From the NCBI RefSeq assembly GCF_030818695.1, contig NZ_JAUTAR010000001.1, positions 3,466,501-3,530,500 of the forward strand: a stretch of 64,000 bases of DNA. Direction: 5' to 3'. Numbering within the stretch: position 1 is the first letter of the stretch; the number at the start of each line of letters is the position of its first letter. The stretch is from Chryseobacterium sp. SORGH_AS_0447. GTDB taxonomy: Bacteria > Bacteroidota > Bacteroidia > Flavobacteriales > Weeksellaceae. The position numbers and the translations under genes were made by a program. Shown here piece after piece: positions 8,637 through 17,198 of the stretch. Below the pieces are notes generated by a model, which searched no databases, was not told the origin of the DNA, and worked only from the letters and a program-made list of their open reading frames with translations.

Positions 8637-10232
8637 ATGTCAGACTTAATCAAAGAAATAGAGAAGAGAAAAACCTTCGGGATTATCTCCCACCCCGATG
8701 CCGGGAAAACGACCCTTACGGAGAAGCTGCTGCTTTTCGGGGGCGCGATTCAGGAAGCCGGTGCGGTAAAATCCAACAAAATAAAAAAAGGAGCCACTTC
8801 CGACTTTATGGAAATCGAAAGGCAGAGAGGGATCTCGGTAGCGACTTCCGTATTGGCTTTTGAGTATAGAGATCATAAAATCAATATCCTGGATACACCG
8901 GGTCACAAAGACTTCGCGGAAGATACTTATCGAACACTAACTGCCGTTGATTCCGTAATCGTGGTGATCGACGTGGCAAAAGGGGTTGAGGAACAGACTG
9001 AAAAACTGGTTCAGGTATGCCGGATGCGGAATATTCCGATGCTGGTTTTCATCAATAAGCTGGACCGTGAGGGTAAGGATGCTTTCGATCTTTTGGATGA
9101 GGTGGAGCAGAAATTGGGATTAACGGTTTGTCCGCTTTCACTTCCGATCGGGATGGGAAGCGATTTCCAGGGAATTTACAACATCTGGGAAAACAACATC
9201 CAGTTGTTTTTGGAGGAGAAGAAGCAGAAAGTTGGAGAAGCGATTAAGTTTGACGACATCAATGATTCTTCAATAGACGAGGTGATCGGCGAAAAAGCAG
9301 CCAATACTTTAAGAGAAGAACTGGATCTGGTACAGTCGGTTTATCCGGAATTCAACCGTGAAGATTATATGAAAGGTGATCTGCAGCCGGTTTTCTTTGG
9401 TTCGGCTTTAAATAATTTCGGAGTACGCGAATTGCTGGATGCCTTCATCGACATTGCCCCCATGCCGCAGCCGAAAGAAAGTGATACCCGGGTGGTAAAG
9501 CCTGAGGAAAGCACTTTCACCGGATTTGTTTTCAAAATCCACGCAAATATGGATCCGAAACACAGGGACCGACTGGCTTTCGTAAAGATTGTTTCCGGAA
9601 CTTTTAAAAGAAATGAAAATTACCTGCTGGTAAGAGAAGGCAAAAAGATGAAATTTTCTTCGCCGAATGCTTTCTTTGCCGATAAGAAAGAGGTGGTGGA
9701 CGAAAGTTTCCCGGGAGATATCGTAGGTCTTCACGATACCGGAAGCTTTAGGATCGGTGATACCTTAACGGGTGGTGAAAAACTGAGCTTCAAAGGAATT
9801 CCAAGCTTCTCTCCTGAGCATTTCAGATATATCAATAATAATGATCCTCTTAAAGCCAAGCAACTGGCAAAAGGGATTGATCAGCTGATGGATGAAGGGG
9901 TTGCCCAGTTGTTTACCCTGGAAATGAACGGCCGGAAGATCATCGGAACGGTGGGCGCGCTTCAGTACGAAGTGATCCAGTATCGTCTGGAACATGAATA
10001 TGGAGCAAAATGTACCTATGAGCCGCTTTCGATGCATAAAGCCTGCTGGGTGGAAGCAGACGAAAAGTCTGAAGAATTCAGGGAATTTGCAAGATTGAAG
10101 CAGAGATTCTTAGCCAGGGATAAATACAATCAGCTGGTTTTCTTAGCAGATTCTTCCTTCACGATTCACATGACGCAGGAAAAATTCCCGAATGTGAAGC
10201 TGCATTTTATCAGTGAATTTAAAAATGCTTAA
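8637..10232 (+). CDS. prfC: Peptide chain release factor 3
   Basis: 531 residues from the ATG at 8637, which begins the conserved MSDLIKEIEKRKTFGIISHPDAGKTT; an earlier in-frame TTG at 8577 would add 20 residues not found in the family. The GTPase motifs are clear: G1 SHPDAGKTT, G2 region RQRGISV, G3 DTPGHKD, G4 NKLD. RF3 is the translational GTPase that removes RF1/RF2 from the ribosome after peptide release. Stand-alone gene; the IS element has inserted just downstream of its stop. Confidence 0.95.
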   Translation: MSDLIKEIEKRKTFGIISHPDAGKTTLTEKLLLFGGAIQEAGAVKSNKIKKGATSDFMEIERQRGISVATSVLAFEYRDHKINILDTPGHKDFAEDTYRTLTAVDSVIVVIDVAKGVEEQTEKLVQVCRMRNIPMLVFINKLDREGKDAFDLLDEVEQKLGLTVCPLSLPIGMGSDFQGIYNIWENNIQLFLEEKKQKVGEAIKFDDINDSSIDEVIGEKAANTLREELDLVQSVYPEFNREDYMKGDLQPVFFGSALNNFGVRELLDAFIDIAPMPQPKESDTRVVKPEESTFTGFVFKIHANMDPKHRDRLAFVKIVSGTFKRNENYLLVREGKKMKFSSPNAFFADKKEVVDESFPGDIVGLHDTGSFRIGDTLTGGEKLSFKGIPSFSPEHFRYINNNDPLKAKQLAKGIDQLMDEGVAQLFTLEMNGRKIIGTVGALQYEVIQYRLEHEYGAKCTYEPLSMHKACWVEADEKSEEFREFARLKQRFLARDKYNQLVFLADSSFTIHMTQEKFPNVKLHFISEFKNA

Positions 10233-10267
10233 TTAAAAGCTTATTTGATTATATAATCCGCGGAGTG

Positions 10268-10292
10268 TGGACTGCCCCCAAAAAGTTAGACA
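10268..10292 (+). repeat. Left terminal inverted repeat of the IS
   Basis: Starts TGGACTGCCCCCAAAAAG; matches the reverse complement of 11671-11695 at 20 of 25 positions. Confidence 0.8.
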
Positions 10293-10315
10293 CTTTTTAG
10301 GGGCATTTTTTATTT

Positions 10316-10840
10316 ATGGGAATATCAAAATATAGTTTATCATTTAAGTTGAGTTGCATAGAAAGAATTGGGAAACAAAATCTTTCGGTCCGCTCTTTAG
10401 CTCGGGAAATAGGTTTGGATGAGTCTATTATTCGCAAATGGAAAAGGTTTTATGATTTATACGGAATTCAGGGTTTACAACGCAGGAGCAACCGCTGTTA
10501 TGATGTAAAATTTAAGCTCAGGGTTTTGGAAACGATGGAGTCGCAAAACCTTTCTCTAAAGCAAGCTGCTGCCAGATTCAATATCGCTGCAGAATCCAGT
10601 ATTAGTACCTGGCGTGTTGCTTACGAAAAATATGGTATTTTAGGGTTAAAGAATAAACCCATAGGAAGAGCATCAATAATGAGCAATTACAAACAAAAAA
10701 AGAAAAAGTCCGGCAAACCACTGACTAGAGAAGAAGAACTGTTATTGGAAAATGAAAGACTTCGGGCCGAAATCGATTTTCTAAAAAAGTTAGACGCCTT
10801 AGCTCTCAAAAACAACAAGCAGAAGCCATCGAAGAGTTAA
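10316..10840 (+). CDS. IS3-family transposase OrfA (InsJ-like, two HTH domains)
   Basis: 174 residues. Two helix-turn-helix units are visible: residues about 8-50 (SVRSLAREIGLDESIIRKWK) and about 60-105 (SLKQAAARFNI..STISTW-like), followed by a leucine-zipper-like helix (EEELLLENERLRAEIDFLKKL, about 140-160) as in IS150 OrfA. It binds the IS ends and, when the ribosome shifts frame at 10783-10789, becomes the N-terminal part of the OrfAB transposase. The frame-0 product alone should act as a regulator of transposition. Confidence 0.9.
   Translation: MGISKYSLSFKLSCIERIGKQNLSVRSLAREIGLDESIIRKWKRFYDLYGIQGLQRRSNRCYDVKFKLRVLETMESQNLSLKQAAARFNIAAESSISTWRVAYEKYGILGLKNKPIGRASIMSNYKQKKKKSGKPLTREEELLLENERLRAEIDFLKKLDALALKNNKQKPSKS
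10783..10789 (+). other. Programmed -1 frameshift site A-AAA-AAG
   Basis: In frame 0 the codons are CTA AAA AAG, giving the canonical slippery heptamer. A -1 slip enters the OrfB frame, which stays open from there through 11667. This is the known expression mode of IS3-family OrfAB transposases. Confidence 0.85.
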
Positions 10841-10860
10841 GGCATCAATACAATCTCTCT

Positions 10861-11667
10861 GTGTTGCTGGATTGTGCAGGGATGGGCAGAAGCAGTTTTT
10901 ATTATCATCAGAACAGAGCTCAGAGCGACAAATATTCTGATGTAAAAGCAATGATAAAACAAATTTATCACAGGCACAAAGGAAGGTTCGGATACCGACG
11001 TATTACTTTAACAATGAAAGAAAAAGGTGTCATCATCAATCATAAAACAGTTTTGAGATTAATGAAAACGTTAGGACTGAAAAGTATTATACGGGTCAAA
11101 AGATACAAATCTTACCGGGGTGAACAAGGGAAAATAGCACCCAATATTTTAAAAAGAAACTTTAAAGCAGAGCAGCCGAACAAAAAATGGGCAACTGATG
11201 TAACTGAGTTTAATGTCTCGGGAAACAAGCTTTATCTGTCTCCGATCATCGATTTATTCAACGGTGAAATCATCAGCTATAATCTCTCAGAAAGACCTGT
11301 CTTCGCGCAGATTACAGATATGCTGAAAAAGAGCTTAAAGAAAATTAAAAATACAGAAAATATCATCTTACATTCAGATCAAGGTTGGCAATACCAGATG
11401 AAGGCATATCAAAATATCTTGAAAGAAAAAGGAATCATCCAGAGTATGTCCAGAAAAGGAAACTGTCTGGACAATGCCGTGATTGAAAACTTTTTCGGAA
11501 CACTGAAATCTGAGATGTTTTATACCAAAAAGTTTAAAACAATTGATGAGCTGAAAAAAGAGATAAAACAATACATCACTTATTACAATAATGACAGAAT
11601 ACGGTTAAATCTAAATGGAAAGAGCCCGGTACAGTACCGAACTCTTTTCTTTAATAATATTGTTTAA
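10861..11667 (+). CDS. IS3-family transposase OrfB (DDE catalytic domain)
   Basis: 268 residues from the first possible start (GTG), but the real product is probably the OrfAB fusion made by frameshifting; the frame is open upstream to the slippery site. An HTH_21 segment (YHRHKGRFGYRRITL) is followed by the rve integrase core with the DDE triad: Asp in ATDVTEF, Asp in LHSDQG, Glu in NAVIENFFGTLKSE. The C terminus ends with the usual YYNNDRIRLNLNGKSPVQYR. It is intact, so the element could still be mobile. Confidence 0.92.
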   Translation: MLLDCAGMGRSSFYYHQNRAQSDKYSDVKAMIKQIYHRHKGRFGYRRITLTMKEKGVIINHKTVLRLMKTLGLKSIIRVKRYKSYRGEQGKIAPNILKRNFKAEQPNKKWATDVTEFNVSGNKLYLSPIIDLFNGEIISYNLSERPVFAQITDMLKKSLKKIKNTENIILHSDQGWQYQMKAYQNILKEKGIIQSMSRKGNCLDNAVIENFFGTLKSEMFYTKKFKTIDELKKEIKQYITYYNNDRIRLNLNGKSPVQYRTLFFNNIV

Positions 11668-11670
11668 TTT

Positions 11671-11695
11671 TGTCCAAACTTTTGGGTGCAGTCTA
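11671..11695 (-). repeat. Right terminal inverted repeat of the IS
   Basis: Reverse complement starts TAGACTGCACCCAAAAG, pairing with the left end at 10268-10292. Confidence 0.8.
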
Positions 11696-12134
11696 AATGT
11701 TTCTGCGGATTTTTTTGTTGTTGGGAATACGCGAAGGCGCAAAAAAAATTTCCAATTACACTGCAAAAGGCGCAAGGATTTTATCTCCGAAAAAATTTGA
11801 CACCGCTGATTTGAAGAATATGCACTACATAGATTATTATTAACAAAATAAAAATTTGACACCGTTAAATTCTTTGCGTCTTAAAACACTGCCTTTTTCA
11901 TAAACTTCGCGATGTTGCGTTTTCCAACAGTGCATCAGTTTACAAAACACAAATTTCAGCAAATCAGCCTTAGGCAAATCTTATTTTCATCTAAAATCCT
12001 TGTAAAACTTTTTGTAAAATAATTTTAATAGAATGATTTATAATCGAATATTACTTTACCATACTCATACATTCCATTTACAATCTTTACAATAGTTCTG
12101 CTCCTAATTTTACCTCATCGAAAAAATTAATGTT
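11696..12134. other. Gene-free stretch right of the IS
   Basis: 439 bp with no credible coding frame. It holds a 15-bp direct repeat AAAAATTTGACACCG at 11791-11805 and 11850-11864, and degenerate GCGCAAAGG-type words. The final 130 bp are AT-rich and must contain the promoter of the DUF4349 gene, but I see no exact TAnnTTTG box. Confidence 0.6.
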
Positions 12135-13067
12135 ATGAAAAAATTCATTTTACTCGTGGCAGTATCAGGCACGTTCATTATGTGTAAAAAAGGAGAAACG
12201 ACAGCTGCCCATCTGGAAGATACCTTTCATTCGGCAGACAGTACGGTCTCAGCAGCCTCTGAACAATTGAGCAAAGTAAGTGATCAGGCAAACGCAGTTT
12301 TGGATTCTGCCAGTGTAAGGATCAAAGATTTTGAAAATGCAAAGAATGAGGTAAAGGACAACATTGAAAACACTTCAAAAATCGTCGATTCTTTATCGGA
12401 CAAGATTTCAAATGTAACCCTGGAATCAAAAACGGAAAAGAAAGATTCAGCTAAAAAAGACCGGAAGATCGTAGTGAATGTTCCGGCTCCGAAAATAATC
12501 CGGGAAACCAAAGTAATCTATAAAGAAAAGCCCCAAAAGGAGAACTTTGAATTGAATATTGCTAAAAATCAGCTGATGAAGACCGGTACATTAGAACTGA
12601 ATGTAAACGATGCCGAAACCGCGAAGGAAATTGTAAAAGATGAAGTATCCAAATACGACGGATTTATTAGAAGCGAAAACATTTCGGTAGGTAATGACGA
12701 CCGGAAAACCGCCTACCTGAAAATAAAGGTTCCGCTTCAGAAATTTGATTACCTGATGAGTGACCTGAGCTATAACTTGGGAGATGTGGAAAACAAAAGC
12801 ATCAATGTTACGGGAGAGGAAATCGTGAAAGGTACCTTATGCGAAATTGATATTACACTCTACGAAACGGAAGGAAGCAATACAGAAAAAGCAAAACCGG
12901 AAACTTTTGGGGAAAGATCTTTCGCTGCCGTCTCTTCCGGCTGGAATGTCATTACTTCGATCTTCCTGTTCATCCTCCCGCTCTGGCCTTTGTTCGTACT
13001 AGGAGGAATCGGCTACTATTTTTATAAAAAGAGGGGTAAAAACACAAATCACCATGATCCTCATTGA
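12135..13067 (+). CDS. DUF4349 domain lipoprotein
   Basis: 310 residues. A lipoprotein signal ends at Cys17 (FIMC). Residues 25-110 are a helical, probably coiled region; residues about 140-245 are the DUF4349 domain (MKTGTLELNVNDAETAKEIV, YLKIKVPLQKFDYLM, VEDKSINVTGEEI-like text); a membrane helix at about 272-297 is followed by a basic tail. DUF4349 proteins are envelope proteins of unknown role. The combination of a lipobox and a C-terminal membrane helix implies that both ends are anchored. Single gene with its own terminator. Confidence 0.82.
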   Translation: MKKFILLVAVSGTFIMCKKGETTAAHLEDTFHSADSTVSAASEQLSKVSDQANAVLDSASVRIKDFENAKNEVKDNIENTSKIVDSLSDKISNVTLESKTEKKDSAKKDRKIVVNVPAPKIIRETKVIYKEKPQKENFELNIAKNQLMKTGTLELNVNDAETAKEIVKDEVSKYDGFIRSENISVGNDDRKTAYLKIKVPLQKFDYLMSDLSYNLGDVENKSINVTGEEIVKGTLCEIDITLYETEGSNTEKAKPETFGERSFAAVSSGWNVITSIFLFILPLWPLFVLGGIGYYFYKKRGKNTNHHDPH

Positions 13068-13076
13068 TTTCGAAAG

Positions 13077-13100
13077 TCCATCTTTGTGATGGATTTTTTT
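13077..13100 (+). terminator. Terminator of the DUF4349 gene
   Basis: TCCATC, loop TTTGT, GATGGA, then seven T; 9 bases past the stop. Confidence 0.75.
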
Positions 13101-13501
13101 AGGCTGGAAGGACGGAAGCTGGAGGCTGGAAGTATTTCTTACCGGAACGACAACCAAAAGTTTTTAATGTCATATAGTAGTATTCATTATCCGGTTGAGG
13201 CTCAATTTAAAATTCCAAACTGCCTAAGTTATTTCTTTATGTTATATTAATAAAGACAAATTACATATTATCGAATTCACGCTAAATTACTTTCAGGATT
13301 TTTATTTTAATAATATTTTAATCAAAAATCCGTTTTCTGAAAAATTCTTATGTTTAAATTTACATCAGGATTAAAGGAAAATAATTTCATACAAAAAATT
13401 TAACCTTTGATCAAAATGACTATCCAATAGATAAAGCTGATCAATTTTAATTTTAAGATAAAAGATATATATATTATTAATATTTTGTGGTTCGTGTGAA
13501 G
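13101..13501. other. Gene-free AT-rich stretch
   Basis: About 400 bp between two convergent genes. It begins with GGCTGGAAG-type repeats (13103-13130) also found after the MFS gene; beyond that I see only AT-rich sequence. Confidence 0.6.
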
Positions 13502-13502
13502 T

Positions 13503-13531
13503 AAAAAGGCTCTCAAAACTGAGAGCCTTTT
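13503..13531 (-). terminator. Bidirectional terminator after the acyl-CoA dehydrogenase gene
   Basis: AAAAGGCTCTCA, loop AAAC, TGAGAGCCTTTT; A and T runs on both sides make it usable in both directions. Confidence 0.8.
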
Positions 13532-13554
13532 ACTATTTATGTATAATTAAGCAA

Positions 13555-14694
13555 TTATTTTGCAATGCTTCTTGAAATAACGATCTTTTGAATTTCGGAA
13601 GTTCCTTCGTAGATCTGGGTAATTTTCGCATCCCTCATCATTCTTTCTACGTGGTATTCTTTCACATATCCGTACCCTCCGTGGATCTGTACTGCTTCGA
13701 TAGTTGTATCCATAGCCACCTGAGAAGCGTAAAGTTTGGCCATCGCCCCGCTTTCTGAAATATCTTTTCCGGCATCTTTCTCTACAGCGGCTTTGTAGCA
13801 AAGCATTCTCGCTGCTGTAATCTGCGTCGCCATATCCGCCAGTTTAAATGCGATCGCCTGGTGGTTGATAATTTCAGTTTTGAACGCTTTTCTCGTTTTT
13901 GCATACTTCAATGCCAGTTCATAGGCTCCTGAAGCAATTCCCAACGCTTGTGAAGCGATCCCGATTCTACCGCCGTTCAACACTGCCATCGCAAAGTTGA
14001 ATCCGAATCCGTCTTCCCCGATTCTGTTCTCTTTCGGCACTTTTACGTTATTGAAGATCAGAGAATGCGTATCGCTTCCTCGAATTCCCAGTTTGTCTTC
14101 TTTCAGACCGATCTCAAAACCTTCCCAGCCTCTTTCTACAATAAAAGCGTTGATTCCTTTATGTTTTTTCTCCGGATCCGTCTGGGCGATCACGATATAA
14201 TAAGTTGCCGTTCCCCCATTGGTAATCCAGTTTTTGATCCCGTTTAGCAAATAATAGTCTCCTTTATCTTCGGCAGTCGTTTTCTGGGAAGTGGCATCGG
14301 AACCTGCTTCCGGCTCAGACAAAGCAAATGCACCGATGACCTGCCCGCTTGCAAGCGGCGTAAGATATTTTACTTTCTGCTCTTCGGAAGCGAATTTTTC
14401 AAGACCCGCACAAACCAATGAATTATTTACAGACATTACCACAGCAGCAGAAGCATCGATCTTGGCAATCTCTTCCATGGCCAAAACGTAGGAAACACTG
14501 TCCATCCCGGCACCTCCGTATTTAGGATCCACCATCATTCCCAAAAGACCCATTTCTCCCATTTTCTTTACCTGTTCTGCAGGAAACTTTTGGTCGCGGT
14601 CTCTCTCGATCACCTCCGGTAATAGTTCGTTCTGAGCAAAATCCCTTGCTGCCTGCTGAATCATCAGCTGTTCTTCTGATAAATTAAAGTCCAT
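13555..14694 (-). CDS. Acyl-CoA dehydrogenase (short-chain/butyryl type)
   Basis: 379 residues, the standard length. Family signatures are present: GAFALSEPEAGSDA (about 135-148) and QIHGGYGYVKEYHVERMMRDAKITQIYEGTSEIQK at the C terminus, where Glu363 of YEGT is in the position of the MCAD/SCAD catalytic base. The enzyme removes two hydrogens from short acyl-CoA in beta-oxidation or amino acid breakdown, passing electrons to ETF via FAD. The acyl-CoA synthetase gene is divergently placed 241 bp away, which fits a shared role in fatty acid use. Confidence 0.93.
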   Translation of the reverse strand: MDFNLSEEQLMIQQAARDFAQNELLPEVIERDRDQKFPAEQVKKMGEMGLLGMMVDPKYGGAGMDSVSYVLAMEEIAKIDASAAVVMSVNNSLVCAGLEKFASEEQKVKYLTPLASGQVIGAFALSEPEAGSDATSQKTTAEDKGDYYLLNGIKNWITNGGTATYYIVIAQTDPEKKHKGINAFIVERGWEGFEIGLKEDKLGIRGSDTHSLIFNNVKVPKENRIGEDGFGFNFAMAVLNGGRIGIASQALGIASGAYELALKYAKTRKAFKTEIINHQAIAFKLADMATQITAARMLCYKAAVEKDAGKDISESGAMAKLYASQVAMDTTIEAVQIHGGYGYVKEYHVERMMRDAKITQIYEGTSEIQKIVISRSIAK

Positions 14695-14935
14695 AAAAAA
14701 ATAATAATTAGATGGTCGCTAATTTACACTTTTTGGTCAAATCTGAAAATAGAATGATAAATTAGAGTATCGCAAACAAAAACAGGAATTTATAAATATT
14801 CATTATATAGAAATTAAGATTGAATTATTAAATATATTAGGCCGTACCTTTTATTAATTTCTAATTAACACCAATGATTTTCTCAATTAAAAAAAATTCT
14901 TATATTTAAAATTATTAAAACATACATCAACAATC

Positions 14936-16714
14936 ATGACCATCAAAAGATTATTCGATATACCCCACTATGCTTTAGCAACTTATCCAAAAACCGATAT
15001 GTTTGTTACAAAGTACCATGGAGAGTGGAAAAAGACTTCTACGCAGGAGTTTGTGAATCAGGCCAATAAAATCTCCAGGGGACTGCTGAAGCTGGGAATA
15101 AAGCCGGGTGATAAAATCGCTTTAATCACCACCAACTCCCGGACGGAGTGGGCCATTATGGATTTGGGGCTTTCGCAGATCGGGGTGGTTTCGGTTCCCG
15201 TATATCCGAACATTTCACCTGAAGATTATGAGTTTATCTTTAATAATGCGGAAATTAAGTACTGTTTTGTTTCCGACAAGGACCTTTTGGGGAAAGTTGT
15301 AAAGGTAAAACACAACATCCCATCTTTGCAGGGTATTTTTACATTCGATAATATTACGGGAGCGGCAAACTGGAAAGAGATCATTGATCTTGGAGAGGAC
15401 GATTCTACGCAGATTGAGGTGGAAGACCTTTCGAATACCATCAATTCTGAAGATCTGGCCACCATTATCTATACTTCGGGAACTACCGGAAAACCGAAAG
15501 GCGTTATGCTTACCCATCACAATATCGTTTCCAATGTATTGGGATCCGTACCGAGAATCCCAAAGAAAAAAAGCCTTGATTATAAAGACACCCGGGTATT
15601 AAGCTTCCTGCCGATCTGCCATATTTTTGAAAGAATGCTTTTTTACCTTTTCCAGTACAACGGTTTTTCCATCTACTTTGCAGAGAGCATCGACAAAATG
15701 GGTGAAAATGTAAAAGAAGTAAAGCCTCATTACATGAGTGTTGTTCCGAGACTCGTGGAAAAAGTATATGATAAAATTTATGCTACCGGCTCATCCGCAG
15801 GCGGCCTGAAGCAGAAAATATTTTTCTGGGCCCTGGATCTGATTTCCAAAAAGAAAACCGTTTCCAAGCCGTCAGGGTTAAAAGAAATTATTGCTGATAA
15901 GCTGGTCTTTAAAAAATGGCGAGAAGGGCTGGGCGGTGAAATTATCACGCTGGTATCAGGATCAGCCGCTTTATCGACCAGACTGAACCTAATGTTCCAG
16001 AATGCAGGCATCCCCATTCTCGAAGGTTACGGGCTTACGGAAACTTCACCGGTAATCTCCGTAAACAGCTTTGAAAAGATGAAAATCGGAACGGTTGGGC
16101 TTCCGCTTGATAATCTTGACGTTAAAATCCAGGAGGACGGAGAAATTACGGTAAAAGGGCCTTCCATTTTTAAGGGCTATTTCAAAAATGAAGAAATGTC
16201 GAAAGAAGCGTTTACGGATGAAGGTTATTTCAGGACCGGTGATATCGGCCACCTCGACAGCGACGGGTTTTTGCAGATCACCGACCGTAAAAAGGAGATG
16301 TTCAAAACATCAGGCGGAAAATACATCGCTCCTCAGACGATCGAAAACCAGGCAAAAGCTTCCAAGTTTATCGAGCAGATCATGGTGGTAGGCGATGGTG
16401 AAAAAATGCCATGTGCCCTGATCCAGCCCGATTTTGAATTTGCCAAGAGCTGGGCCATGAGAAATAACATCAGCCTCGGTTCTACTCCAAAGGAAATTGC
16501 ACAAAGCGCTGAACTGAAAGACCGGATCAAAAAAGAAATAGACGGCATCAACGAGCACTTAGGAAACTGGGAGCAGATCAAAAGAATCGAACTGACCCCG
16601 GAAATTTGGGCTATCGACACCGGTCTTCTCACTCCTACGCTGAAGCTGAAAAGAAAAGCCATTAAAGAAAGATTTATAGATCTTTACAATAAGATGTATG
16701 AGCATCACGAATAA
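14936..16714 (+). CDS. Long-chain fatty acid--CoA ligase (AMP-forming)
   Basis: 592 residues, typical of the FadD15-like long-chain synthetases. The P-loop-like motif YTSGTTGKPKG lies at about 180-190, the adenylate motif GYGLTETSPV at about 365-374, and the hinge TGDIGHLDSDGFLQITDRKKEMFKTSGGKYIAP at about 430-465. It activates free fatty acids to acyl-CoA at the inner face of the membrane. The gene diverges from the acyl-CoA dehydrogenase gene. A terminator follows directly. Confidence 0.93.
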   Translation: MTIKRLFDIPHYALATYPKTDMFVTKYHGEWKKTSTQEFVNQANKISRGLLKLGIKPGDKIALITTNSRTEWAIMDLGLSQIGVVSVPVYPNISPEDYEFIFNNAEIKYCFVSDKDLLGKVVKVKHNIPSLQGIFTFDNITGAANWKEIIDLGEDDSTQIEVEDLSNTINSEDLATIIYTSGTTGKPKGVMLTHHNIVSNVLGSVPRIPKKKSLDYKDTRVLSFLPICHIFERMLFYLFQYNGFSIYFAESIDKMGENVKEVKPHYMSVVPRLVEKVYDKIYATGSSAGGLKQKIFFWALDLISKKKTVSKPSGLKEIIADKLVFKKWREGLGGEIITLVSGSAALSTRLNLMFQNAGIPILEGYGLTETSPVISVNSFEKMKIGTVGLPLDNLDVKIQEDGEITVKGPSIFKGYFKNEEMSKEAFTDEGYFRTGDIGHLDSDGFLQITDRKKEMFKTSGGKYIAPQTIENQAKASKFIEQIMVVGDGEKMPCALIQPDFEFAKSWAMRNNISLGSTPKEIAQSAELKDRIKKEIDGINEHLGNWEQIKRIELTPEIWAIDTGLLTPTLKLKRKAIKERFIDLYNKMYEHHE

Positions 16715-16717
16715 AGT

Positions 16718-16746
16718 AAAACCGCTTCTTTGGAAGCGGTTTTTTG
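16718..16746 (+). terminator. Terminator of the acyl-CoA ligase gene
   Basis: AAAACCGCTTC, loop TTTG, GAAGCGGTTTTTT, 4 bases past the stop. Confidence 0.85.
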
Positions 16747-16800
16747 ATATGAGGAACTCAATTTTATTTTAAAAGCTTTTTAAAATGTAAATGCCCCGCA

Positions 16801-17080
16801 CTTGTCATTCCGGAGGAATCCCAATATCATATTAGAGAACCGCATGGAAAGATTTGTGTCTAGATTCCGGAATGACAACTATAGTGAATAGATAATACTT
16901 AATTTAAAGATTTAACGCCACAATTTTCATTTCGCAAGAATCCCAATATACTATTAGAGAACCACATGGAAAGATTGCGTTTAGATTCCTGTGGAATGAC
17001 AACTACGTCGCGAGATCATGAATTTTAAAATTTAGCATTATGCTTGTCATTCCGGAGGAATCCCAGCATAGTATTAGAGT
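16801..17080. repeat. Three copies of a palindromic intergenic repeat (REP/MITE-like)
   Basis: Copy A (16801-16881) begins CTTGTCATTCCGGAGGAATC and ends GATTCCGGAATGACAA, so the ends are inverted repeats of each other; the middle contains ATTAGAGAACCGCATGGAAAG. Copy B (16926-17006) has the same order with substitutions. Copy C (17043-17080) stops after ATTAGAG. There is no reading frame. The structure suggests a non-autonomous mobile palindromic unit that has spread between genes. Confidence 0.75.
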
Positions 17081-17140
17081 GTGGACCTTGGGATTATTCT
17101 AAAAAACAATTGTTTCAAAGTGATAAAATAGATGATGCTT

Positions 17141-17184
17141 AAAATACAGAAGCTGCTTCACTAGTGAAGCAGCTTCTGTATTTT
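17141..17184. terminator. 44-bp perfect palindrome, terminator for the convergent minus gene
   Basis: Two 22-base halves (AAAATACAGAAGCTGCTTC then ACT, and its exact reverse complement) with no loop base left over. It lies 15 bases past the stop of the 17199-17975 gene and probably acts as its terminator; the A/T ends would serve both strands. Confidence 0.7.
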
Positions 17185-17198
17185 AAATCGTAATTAAA

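Larger units (their letters stand above)
10268..11695 (+). mobile_element. IS3-family (IS150-like) insertion sequence, apparently complete
   Basis: About 1.43 kb bounded by 25-bp imperfect inverted repeats (20 of 25 positions match), with an orfA/orfB pair and an A6G slippery site between them. No clear 3-4 bp target duplication can be read at the ends (GTG on the left, AAT on the right), so the insertion may be old or the ends misplaced by a base or two. It sits in the gap after prfC and disrupts no visible gene. Confidence 0.88.
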
